Positions 1-12,000 of a stretch of DNA of 37,417 bases are shown in pieces. Position 1 is the stretch's first letter. Every line of letters starts with the position of its first letter. The notes under the pieces were generated by a model. It did no database searches. It was not told where the DNA came from and worked only from the letters and a program-made list of their open reading frames with translations. This DNA is from an uncultured Chloroflexota bacterium. GTDB lineage: Bacteria > Chloroflexota > Anaerolineae > Caldilineales > Caldilineaceae. The stretch is from the NCBI GenBank assembly GCA_903879975.1, contig CAIRNL010000438.1:1-37417 (forward strand), read 5' to 3'. The position numbers and the translations under genes were made by a program.

Positions 1-3000
1 AGGGTCAGCATCGCTGTCCGTGGCATTGTCGCTGCCTGCGTCCTGCGCACTGACCACATAGCCAGTTGGCGGCACAAACTGCACTGAATAGGTTCCCGGG
101 ATCAAGTGCTCGAATTTGTAATAGCCATCTGTAGCGGTCTGGGTCTCAGCCACCACAGCGTTATTGGTGTCTAGCAGTTTGACGGTCACACCCGGTACAC
201 CGGTCTCGCTGGCGTCCTGGAACCCGTCACGATTGGTATCGAGCCAGACGTAGTCCCCAATGCTGGCCGGTTCTACTGGCAAGAACAAGCCCATATCCCA
301 GGTCATGTCATTCTCACCGCGATCTAGCGTTGTCGTGACACTCCTGCCTGTCGTTGGGTCAGTGTCGCTGTCCACTGCATTGTCGCTGCCTACGTCTTGA
401 GGGCTGACACGGTATCCTGCTGGTATTGTAAACTGCACAGCATAACTGCCTGCCAACAGATCGTTAAAGCTGTAGTAGCCATCCGCATCGGTTGTTGTTG
501 CAGCTATGACACTGCCCTGGCTGTCCAGCAGACTCACGACAACCCCTAGCACGCCCGTCTCGCTGGCGTCTTGAATACCATTCTCGTTGGTGTCGTACCA
601 GACGCGGTTGCCGATGCTGGCCATGGGCGGGTTGAAGGCAAAGTCGACAGCCCAGTTTCCCTCGCCAGGAGCGATCGTCACAAGAGTACCATTTTCGTGG
701 CTCCGGTCCGGGTTGCCGCTTTCCTGATAAACGCCTCGGCTGCCAGATTCGCTGGCGCCACCGGGTGTGGCGCTTGGGATCACCAAACCGTAGCTGGCAG
801 GGACAGTGCCATAGGTCACCGTGTAGGTGTTGGCTTCCAGCGTGAATGAGTAGTAGCCTTGTGCATTGGTAGCTGTTGTATAGACTATTCCAGTGCTAGC
901 CGTTGCAGTGATTACCATTCCTTCTATTGGGGTCAGTATACCTGTGCTGGCGAGCCCGTCGCGGTCGCTCTCGAGCCAGACACGGTCGCCGAACCGAGCC
1001 ATTGGCCGGTAGATGCCTAAGTCCCAGGTCAGGTCGTTTGCCCCTGCCGCCAGTGTCAAGGTAATGGTCTGACCTGTCAACGGGCCTGCGTCGCTGTCCA
1101 CGGTATCGCTGCTGCCGGCATCCTGTGGGCTGACGACATACCCAGCCGGTACGGTGAAGTCGACATAGTAGTCGCCTGGGGTCAGGTTGGTGAAGGTGTA
1201 GTAGCCGCTGGCGTTCGTCGTCGTCGTCAGCAGCGGTGCGACAGTGAGCGCATCGTACAAAACGACAGTCACACCCGGCACACCCGTTTCTCCACTGTCC
1301 TGGATACCATCCTGGTCGCTGTCGTACCAGACGAAGTCGCCCAGGCGGGCCAGTTCGTAGATGCCCAGGTCCCAGCTGGGATCGCTCTCGCCCGATGACA
1401 GTGTGGTCGACACGGTCTGCCCGGTCTGCAGGTCGGCGTCGCTGTCCACGGCGTCGCTGCTGCCGGCATCCTGTGGGCTGACGACATACCCAGCCGGTAC
1501 GGTGAAGTTGACATAGTAGCCGCCTGGGGTCAGGTTGGTGAAGGTGTAGTAGCCGTTGGCGTTCGTCGTCGTCGTCTGGAGCAGTGTCGCGGAGACTGCG
1601 CGGTAGAGCGCCACGGCCATGCCAGGCACACCTGCCTCACCGGCATCCTGGATGCCGTCTGCGTTGCTGTCGTACCAGACGAAGTCACCCAGGCGGGCCA
1701 GTTCGTAGATGCCCAGGTCCCAGCTGGGATCGCTCTCGCCCGATGACAGTGTGGTCGACACGGTCTGCCCGGTCTGCAGGTCGGCGTCACTGTCCACGGT
1801 ATCGCTGCTGCCGGCATCCTGTGGGCTGATGACGAAGCCAGCCGGTACGGTGAAGTCGACATAGTAGTCGCCTGGGGTCAGGTTGGTGAAGGTGTAGTAG
1901 CCGCTGGCGTTTGTCGTCGCCGTCAGCAGCGGTGCGACAGTGAGCGCATCGTACAAAACGACAGTCACACCCGGCACACCTGTTTCTCCACTGTCCTGGA
2001 TACCATCCTGGTCGCTGTCGTACCAGACGAAGTCGCCCAGGCGGGCTGGCAGATAGAACCCAGCATCCAGGTTGGGGTAGCGTTCGTTCACCCCCAGCAG
2101 ATGGATCATCTGAGAGGTGGTGGGTAACAGATCGCTGTCACTTACCTCGCTGCCGATATTTTGCAGCGTCGCTGCATATCCCTGCGGCGGCTGCACGGTC
2201 ACCGTGTAGGTATCCGGGTTCAGGTTGCTGAAGCTGTAGTAGCCATTGACATCAGTCGTTGTCGTTACAACTGCTCCTGCACTGCTGGTCAAGGTCAACA
2301 CGACCCCTGCTATCCCCAGTTCGCCTGCATCTTGGCTGCCGTTGCGGTTCAAATCTTCCCAGACACGATCTCCCAATGTGCCCGTAAAGTAGATTCCGCT
2401 GTCGATCGTCGGGTTGAACTCGCCTGGCGACAGACCGACTGGTGCAGTGCGCAGCGTGTTCGTGATGGCATCGCTGTCCAACGTGTCATCGTTGACATTC
2501 GCTGTAGCAGAGTCGTTGTCGTCGTCGTAGGTGGCGTCGACAGGGCTGACTGCATAGTTCGGCGGCAGTACAAAGCCCACCGTGTAGGTGGCAGGGACGA
2601 GTCCCCTAAATGCATAGTCCCCTGTCGATCCGGTTGTAGTTGTTGCAACTGCCGTCCCGTTGACATTGTAGAGATTGACAACGATGCCGGGCACTCCCGT
2701 CTCGCTGGTGCCTTGGATTCCGTCCTCGTTCAGATCGTACCAGACATAGTTGCCCAGACCGACCGTCGGATAGACTCCCATGTCCAAGGTCAGGTTCTCC
2801 TGGCCGCTGGACAGGAATCCCGTCGGTGCTGTCTGCCCTGTCGTGGGGTTGGCATCGCTGTCGTTGGTGTCGTTGGTGCCGGATGCTGTTGCATCCTGGA
2901 GGGTGACCGCATAGCTGTTCGGCAGCGTCTCCAGGTCAAAAGCTACGCTGTAGTTGCCTGGTGGGAGATCTTCGAAGCGGTATTCTCCGCTAAAATCAGT

Positions 3001-6000
3001 TGCAGTGGACAACGGCCGGCCGTTGTCCAGGACTGGCTGCCCGCTGGTCGCATCATAGAGCGTCACCGTTACCCCGGCAACCCCTGCTTCGCCGGAATCC
3101 TGGTAGCCATTCACATTGCTGTCCACCCAGACGTAGTTTCCTACCCTCACTGGCAGATAAAGCCCCAGGTCCCAGTTCGGGTCATTTTCGCCGGTCGTCA
3201 GCACGGTCGTCGTTGTGCGCGTGCTAGTCGGGTCCACGTCGCTGTCCTGGGTGTCGCTGAGAGTGCCCCCTGCATCCAGTGGGCTGACCGTATAGGTCAC
3301 TGGTGTTGTGAACTGGACGTAGTACAAACCTGGCCTCAGACCGGTAAAGGTATAGATGCCGTTGGCATTCGTCGTCGTCGTCAGAGCGGGTTGGGCCGTC
3401 ACTGCGTCGTAGAGCACCACCGGCATCCCGGCAATCCCGGTCTCCCCTGTATCCTGGATCCCGTCCCCGTCGTTGTCCAGCCAGACCCGATCACCCAGCT
3501 TTGCCAGCTGATAGATGCCCAGGTCCCATGTCGAGTCGTTCTCACCCGACACCAGTGTCGTCGCAACCGTCCGCTTGGTCAGCGGGTTAACATCGCTGTC
3601 GGTCGCCCCGCTGTTGCTCTGATCCATACCGCTGGCTCCGCTTGCGTCCTGCGGGCTGATTGCGTAGTCGGCTGGCGTTGTAAAATCAACGAAATAGTCG
3701 CCAGGGGTAAGATTGGTAAAAGTATAGTAGCCGCTCGCATTCGTCGTCGTCGTCAACACCGGCTGGCCTGTGAGTGCGTTGTAGAGCACGACAGTCACAC
3801 CCGGTACACCGACCTCTGCTGCATCCTGGACACCGTCGATATCGCTGTCGAACCAGACCAGATCCCCCAGGCGCGCAGGCTGATAAAGCCCCGCGTCCAG
3901 GTGTGGGTATTGGTCATTTGTGCCCAACGGATAGCTCATCTGGAGATTCTGTGGGTTCAAGTCACTGTCTGCAGCGACTCCACCAGCGGCTGCATCCTGT
4001 GGGCTGGCCAGATAACCGGGCGGCGAGACTGCTTGCACCGTATATGTTCCTGGCGGCAGATTTGGGAAAGTGTAGTTTCCGTTGGCATCGGTCACTGTGG
4101 TGCTGATGATCTGACCGCTGCTGGCGCTGGTCAGCGTCAACGTGACCCCAGCAATCCCGGGTTCACCTGCATCCTGCACACCATCTGCGTCGAGGTCGTT
4201 CCAAACCCGATCTCCCAATCCACCTGTGTAATAGATACCGGCATCCTTGCCCAGGTTGATTTCGCCGACAGTCAACTCCTCGGAGGCTGTGACACCGGTT
4301 GGGTCAATGCTGCTGCCGCCAGCGGTTTGCGGACTGACTGCATAGTGGGTCGGCACGATCACTGCCACTTTGTAGGTTGACGGAGGGAGTGCGCTGAAGG
4401 TGTAGACACCGGACGCGTCGGTTGTTGTGGTCGCCACCGCCGTGTTGCTGGCGTTGTAGAGCACGACCTGAACCGCAGGCGCGCCTAGCTCACCCGCATC
4501 CAGAATTCCATCCTGGTTGGCGTCGTACCAGACCTGGTTGCCGATAATCGCTTCTGGGTAGAAGCCAATGTCGTAGGTATGGTTGTTGTCGCGATACACG
4601 CTTGTTGTCAGCGTAATGACCGCATCATCGCCGAGCAAGACTGCATCTGAGTCGCGCAGGTCGGCGTAGTTGGAGGTGGAACTTTCGTCGCTAGAAGAGG
4701 TCACCGTCCCTGGCTGCCAGGCTAGGCTTGCCATCGTGCCGTTGCGTTGGGTCAGCAGATAGGACTTGATTGGAGCCTGTTTTGTATTGACACGAACCTG
4801 ATAATCCGTGTTGGCGTAGATATCACGGTCTGCGTTGCCGTCCGTTTTGTCACTGAAGATGTATTCACCGCGGCTGTTGGTTGTGGTCGTCAGCATCAGC
4901 ACATCATCGACCGTGCCAAACTGACGGTCTGTTCCGGCATGGTACAGACGCACCGAAATTCCTGTCAGCGGCGCGTCGTTGGTATCCTGTACCCCATCTG
5001 CGTTCTGATCCACCCACACTCGATTGCCGATCTCAAGCGGAGAGGGTTCGCAGACAATTTCTAGGTCGCCCACGCCTGTACCCTTGAGGAAACTGCTGCC
5101 TACGATATAGCCGCCCCCTGTGTTCGCACCGGTCAAACTGCTCAGATAGTAGGCACCTTGTGTGTAAATGACATTGTTTGGATCCATACCGCCCAGCACA
5201 ATCTCACGAGTGCCCGGCAGCACAGCAATCCCGCCGTTCTGCGTATTGAAATGGAGCGGCACGAACGCACCCCAGTAGAACTGGCCGCCGCCCACTCCCT
5301 GCCCATTGCGTCGCTGCAACGGACAGCCCGCTAGACCCTGCTGCACGAACGTATTGTTGACATTGCAGAAGCGGACTGTGTCGCCGCCGGTTACGAAATA
5401 GCTCGGAGGTGGGTTGATTTGGTAGGGAGTCCGCTGATGCCCGGAGCGATCGATGATCTGCAGCACCATCGAGCCGTCATCGTCAAATTCAATGTCCGCC
5501 AGAATCGGCTGTTTGTAGACTGCAATATTGGGGGCCATCTGTTGCCAGGGCATGAAACGCTTGGATGCGTCGAGTCCATAGGAAGCAATATAACCCGTTG
5601 ATGGGGGTGTGTTATAGGTGAGCGGGAACTGGACAACGGCCGTTGCGTCCCAGCTGCCTGCCGCAATATTGTACCGATAGACCGCTGCAGCCAGATGGGC
5701 GGGGTTCTGTGAGGTAAACGCATCGCAAACTACCCCCGCGTAAACAAATCCCTTGCGGACGGCAAGACCCCAGGGGCGTCCCTCCCCGCCGGTGCAGGAT
5801 GGCATTGGAACTGCTGTCTGTGTGAGGATGTCGCTGGCCCGTACCGGGTTGCTGCCCCCAATCGCTGTTTTGCGGTCGACGTTGATGGCCACCAGTTTTT
5901 TCTCGTACAGGTTGGTCAGCCACAACGTCTGTCCTTTTTCATCCAGATCAATATCGCCGATCCCTGTTCTGCCCACCCACTGTGCCACTACCAGCGGATC

Positions 6001-9000
6001 GTCATACTGGGCTGACCGCTGCGCGTTGCTGGGGATATTGCTTTGTCCTAAGTTGAGACCCAACGCTACCAGATCGATCAATTTCTCCGCCGAATCGCTG
6101 CCGCGTGTGCTCATGCGGTAGATGCCGCCGATCCCCAATGCGCCCAACTGGACTGAACGCTTGAGCGTCGCTGAAACCAGAATCTGACCCTGGCCCTGGT
6201 TGGCTGCCATTCCCCAGACAGCACCCACCTCAGCCCCTTTGGCCTCGCCTAGGTACGCACCGGTGCGAGTTCCTGTCGCGCCATAGCGCCAGGTGACGAC
6301 ACCGTCGTTTATGGCAGCATTGCTGCCCGTGCTCAGCGGGTTGCCCTGTGAGGCAGGCCCGCCATACATGACGGTCATCGCAATGTAGGGCACTGTACAG
6401 GCGGATGCGTATAGGTCAGTCACCCCATAGTTGACCTCGCAGGATGCGCCGCTGTGGAAGCGTATGCTACCCGCCGATCCTGTGATCGCTGCGCCTGCAG
6501 CGACGCTGTAGGCGCCATCTGGTCCAGTACCGTAGCCAGCCAGCAGGCCAGTAAACTCGATCCGCAGTGTCTCGGTGGCAGGCCGTGCGCTGTAAAGTCC
6601 TGACAATACATACTTGCCGTCCAACCCCACACTGTTGGTGGCAACCACGGTGTTCTGCAGATTGTATGCAGTGACTACCGCAGCTCTCGGCAACAGCGCC
6701 TCCGTGCTGTCACCCAGGCCGTTGAAGTTGGTATCCACGAACACCGATCCGCCTACGTCGCCAGACGTTGCTACACAGACGGTGGCGTTGAAAAAGCCAA
6801 AGTCAACCGTCAGATTCCCAAACGTATCGTCGCCGTCTACCGTTGTATCGGGTTCACGTCCCCCTACCAGGGTCAGTACATTCGCAGCAACATAGCCGCC
6901 GCTGCCCAGCAGCCCGCTGCGTATGCCGTGGCTGAGATTGTTGCGGTCACTGTTGGCGTCTGCTATCAAAATGCCAGCCCCCTGGCTGGGCAGTTTGTTG
7001 TACAGAGCCCCACCTGACACAAAATTGGTCTGGGTGATGACCACCAGGTAGTTGGTGCTGGCAAGCTGGGTGAACAGATAGCGCCCGTTGCTGTCGGTTG
7101 TCGTGGTCTTTTGTAGCCGATCTTTGCCAGGAGTAAAGAGATTGTTCTGATCGCTGTCCTGATAGAGCTCTACGGTCACAGCGGCGATACCACTTTCGCC
7201 GTTGTCCAATACGTTATTGTTGTTGACATCCAGCCACACCTGGTTGCCAATCTGGAGATCCGGCAGGGCAAAACCAAAGTCGTAGGCACTGTCGTTGATC
7301 CCAGGCTGCCCAACAACAAAACGAATCACACTCTCCAGGCCGGAGTTGCCTTGTTCAAGCATACCGTCGTTGTCGCGTGCATCGTTGCCGGCACCCCCCG
7401 CTCGCAGCGGCGGATTATCGGTCGTTGCCTGCGGCGTGGTCGGATAGAGTTGCTCTCCGCCGGCGGTAGCAGGGAATTTCAGCAGATTGCCCTGCACCAA
7501 CGCAACCCGCAGAGTAAATTTTTCGCTTCCGGGCAGCAGCAGATTGACTTCGCCCACACTTTTCCCGTCCAACCCATAGATGCGGCTCCCCGTGCTGACG
7601 CTGCTGTTGTCATCTCGAGCTTCGGTAGGGACCGGGTCGGGATCGCTGCTAAATAGGAAATACCCGGCCGCGTCGGTTGTTGCAGTCACGATACTGCCGT
7701 TGGGGTCGGTCAATGTAACCGATACCCCTGCAACCCCTGGTTCCCCTGGGTCCTGCAGGCCATTGGCATTGTCATCACGCCAGACCCGATCTCCGATTTC
7801 AACCGGCGCAGGTAGCGCCAATAGTTCAAAATCGTGGATCAGGTCCGCGCTCATGTTGAACCCAGCATCGCTGGTCGCTGTCCAGGCAAAGTTTACACCG
7901 CTCTGGGAACGCCGGAGAGAACCATCGTTCCAACTGAATGTCGTCGCTCCTGCTGAATATTCTGTGTCTACGCTGTACGGATAGCTGTTGTTGGCGGCAA
8001 TGCTGTATGTTCCTGGAATCTGATAGAGCGCGCCGCGGGCCGGTTCCCAGCGATCGTAGTTGTCGATCCGCCGGTAGGTGTCATCGAAGAATTCGACCAC
8101 GCCGCCCGCATTAGTCACTGTAATGGACCCGGTGCGCCCGGCACAGACACCGCCATTCTCCAGACTCCATGCGCCTTGCGTAGGAGCAGTGGTCGAACCA
8201 CTGGCGCAGAGCAGATCGCCTGCCACACCGATCGAGTAATAGCCAGCAGCTGTATCGGTGCTGCCAGGCGGCACAGGCTGTTTTGTATAGTAAATCGCTG
8301 TGTTGCTGCCGTTCTGGTTGCCAGAGTTGCGCATCTGATATCCAAAACGGTCGGCAAAACCCAGGGCAATGCTGCCAGCCGGCCCAAATTCGAGGTCAAC
8401 CAGCATAGGCTGCGGGTAGGCAGCGATCCGGCGCCCCACAGGGCCACAGCTGAGGGTACGGGTGACCGCCGCGTGCCAGCCATCCTGGTATCTGTCTGAC
8501 CAATGATTCCATCCGGCAGTTTTGCGCGTGCCGATCCCCAAGGCCGAACATTCATCGCCGTCGATTTGGGCGGAGCGGGTATACGCCAAAGAGAAGGAGA
8601 GTGGCAGCGTCCAGGTAATCCCACTACCAGCACCCAACGGCCTGCCGTCACTGCCAAGCGGATATGCATACACTAAAGCGCTCCCCCCAAATTTGGGGCG
8701 CACAAAAAGCCCGCTGAGGGCGGCGGTCTGCATATGGCCCGATGTATGCGTGACTACCACAGTCAGCAGACCATCAGTGATGGCAGTCGGCTGTACAACC
8801 ATAGCCTGCTGGCCTGCAGGCGCGTAGACCGCAGTCGTGCCAGGCAAATCGAGCGGACGCAGACGGTCTGTGGTCGTTGTCAGCCCAAGTTGACGATTGT
8901 CGCTGTCCCCCCAGCACTTCACGGCACCGTTCGTCGTTAGGGCGCAGGTGTGTGTGTCGCCTGCACCGAGGGAAGCTATTTTTTCATTCAACTCCACAAC

Positions 9001-12000
9001 GCTGATGGGCGACCACTTGTCTGAAATGCTGCCGTCGCCCAGTTGGCCGTCGTTGTTCTCCCCCCAGCACTTGACTGCACCACTGCTGAGCAGTGCGCAG
9101 GTATGGCCAAAGTTACCGATGCTGTTGGCGCTGATCGCTACCACCCCGCTGTTCAGTCCCATCACATTGACCGGGCGGCTGCGATTGGTATTGGCACCGT
9201 CTCCGACCTGCCCCGAGCCGATGCCCAAGGCTCCACCCCAGCACTGAACCGCGCCCGTGTTCAACAAGGCGCAGCTGGTGCGTGCTCCTGTGGCAATACT
9301 CTTCACATTCGTCAGCGGGGTCGATGCTGCGACTGTGACATCCCCTGCATAATCTTGATTCCCTACGACGACGCCATTGCCCAGCTGCCCATCCGGCTGG
9401 TATCCCCAGCATTTGACCCCCCCCGCATCCAACAGGGCACAGGCATGCCACGTGCCGCCGCGCACGGATTGGGCTCCAGTCAAAGGTGTCTGCGAACCGT
9501 TCGTAGTGGTGACGTCGACCGGCGTCTCGCGGCGTACAATCGAATCATCGCCCAACTGCGCGTAGTCGTTGCGCCCCCAGCATTTAACTCTGCCATCAGC
9601 CGCCATGATGGCACAGCTGAAATGGCTGCCTGCACCGATCGCCTTGACCCCCGACCCTAGACCAACAACCTCGACAGGAGTTGAGCTGTCGGTCGTGTTA
9701 CCCGTTCCCCGCCCCAGTTGTCCGAAGAGGTTGGCGCCCCAGCATTTGACTGCTCCAGTATCTGTGAGGGCACAGGCATGCGCCTCCCCAGCAGCCAGCG
9801 CTTTGACCCCACTGGACAGACCCGTGACCGCCACGGGGAGTGCGCTGTTCGCTATAGTGCCATTCCCCAGGCGCCCGTTGGCGCCTGCACCCCAGCACTG
9901 CACACCACCGTCAACGGTCAAGGCACAGGTAAAGTCCTGCCCAGAGACGATCGTCTGCGACAACGGAGACGAAGGGACAGCGAATCTGTACGCTGGTGTG
10001 ATCTGCTGCCCCTCTACACTCAGGTTGAGGGCAGCATCTCTGTCGTTAAAAAAGAGCGCGCTCACCTCATACTCGCCGTTGACGACCGGCACACTATAGG
10101 TCAATACAGACGATTGGCTGACCCGTGCCAGGTTGTAGGGGGCTGGTTGGCTGGTATAGCTCACCGTAGCCGGCGCAACCGGAAGAACATTGACAGGTGT
10201 CGTGGAGTCGGCGTTTGCACCATTGCCAAGGTTGCCCCAACCGCCGTATCCCCAACACTTCAGTGTGCCATCCGCCATCACCGCACAGGTCGTTGCCAGA
10301 CCAGCATCGACTGCAGCGACCCCACTGCTCAGTCCACTCACCGCAGTGGGCAGTGCTTGGTTGGCGAGCGACCCGTTGCCGAGCCCACCATATCCGCCAT
10401 ACCCCCAGCAAACGACCCCGCCCGCTGTAGTTAAGGCACAAAATTTCCCGGATATGCCATACTCTCCGCCTGTGATTGAGGTGATTCCGGACAGATCGCC
10501 ACTGCCAGAAGAGTTTTTGACATAATCGGCAGTATATTTGTATCCCGTCACAGTGCCGTTGCCCAGTTGTAGCGTGTCATCACTCCCCCAGCACAGCACT
10601 TTACCATCGTTGCGGAGGGCACAGGTCGCATAGGAGGCAATCGCAATCTCGGCGACATCGGTCAGCACTGCCCCGCCAGCCACAGTGACAGTGACAGGTG
10701 TGCTTTGATCCGTGATTGACCCGTTGCCGTTGCCGCCGTAAAGGCCGAGACCCCAACAGCGCACCGTTCCGTTGCCCATACGCACACATGCGTTGGTTGC
10801 ATTTGCCTCGATCTGAACTGCGCCGCTGGTTATCCCAGTTACTGTGATCGGGGATGAACTGGTCGTTGTGCCGTTGCCCAACCCATAGTCGTTGTATCCC
10901 CAGCATCGGGCAGCCCCATTTTGAATGGCACAGACATAGCTGTCACCCGGATCGATGTCTGTGACGCCGCTCGAGAGACCCAGCGCGTCCACGGGTGTCG
11001 TATGAGCGATGGTCGTCCCATCCCCTAGTTGCCCATAGTTATTGGCGCCCCAGCATTTAACCCCACCCTGGTCTGTGATTGCGCAAACAATATTGTTGGA
11101 GATTGCTACCTGTATAACCCCGCTAGACAGGCCAGGCACATAGATCGTCGGCTTATTGGTGTTGACAGTTGTGCCATCACCCACGATCCCCAGCCCATTA
11201 TAGCCCCAGCACTTGACCCCTCCCTGTGTCGTCAGTGCACAGGTGAAATCTTCGTCGTTGTCGCTGACAGCCACTGCCTGAACTTTGGCATCGACCCCAC
11301 TGTACTGGCCACTGTCTTTGCTCCAGCCGCTGGCGTCTGCCAACTGACCTGCCCCGATATAGATCGCTCTCTGAGGGGCGCTCTCGCCGGTACAGACTAG
11401 ACCGACGTAGAGATAGCCTTCGTGCACCTTGACGGCCCAGGGGCGGGCAGGCCCCTGACCGGCACAAGGGTCGCCCGTTACCCAGGGCGCGTCAGGCAAG
11501 GCGATCACGTCTGCTGCAGTCAGGGTAGTTGTCGCTGGCACCTGGACGCTCAGTCCATAAAGTTTGCGGTCGTAGAGATTGGCCAGATACAAAACACCGT
11601 TGTAATCGCTAGTATACAGATCGATGCCGCCAATACCTCGTTTACCGACGAGACCAAACGTTGCCAGATCGCCGGCGTCAAGGTACGTGCTGTTGCGGGC
11701 TGGCAATACGCCTGTATCGATCCCCAGGCTGGCAAGGCGGACACTTCCCAGTAATGCGGGGGTGGTTGGGTTGCTGTTGGGGTTGGCCGGGCGGTTGTTG
11801 TCGATCAGAAACAACGTATCGCTCTTGGCGTCAGCCGCCAACGGCGGGGCAAAGCGACGCACAACGCTGGCAGCAAAAAGACGGTCGCTGATACTCTGAT
11901 AGGCAAGCCCCCAGACCGTACCGACCTGACTGCGATCTGCCAGGTCTTTGCGTTGGGTGCTGAGTTGGTCGCCTCCTGTCCAGCTGTTCTGCAAGGGTCT

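Noticed and set aside
2161..4380. Plus-strand open frame of 739 codons
   Set aside because: It lies antisense to the SdrD-B array, whose frame is continuous and shows family motifs throughout. The plus-strand reading is Cys/Arg/Val-rich with no domain and arises from the repeated codon pattern.
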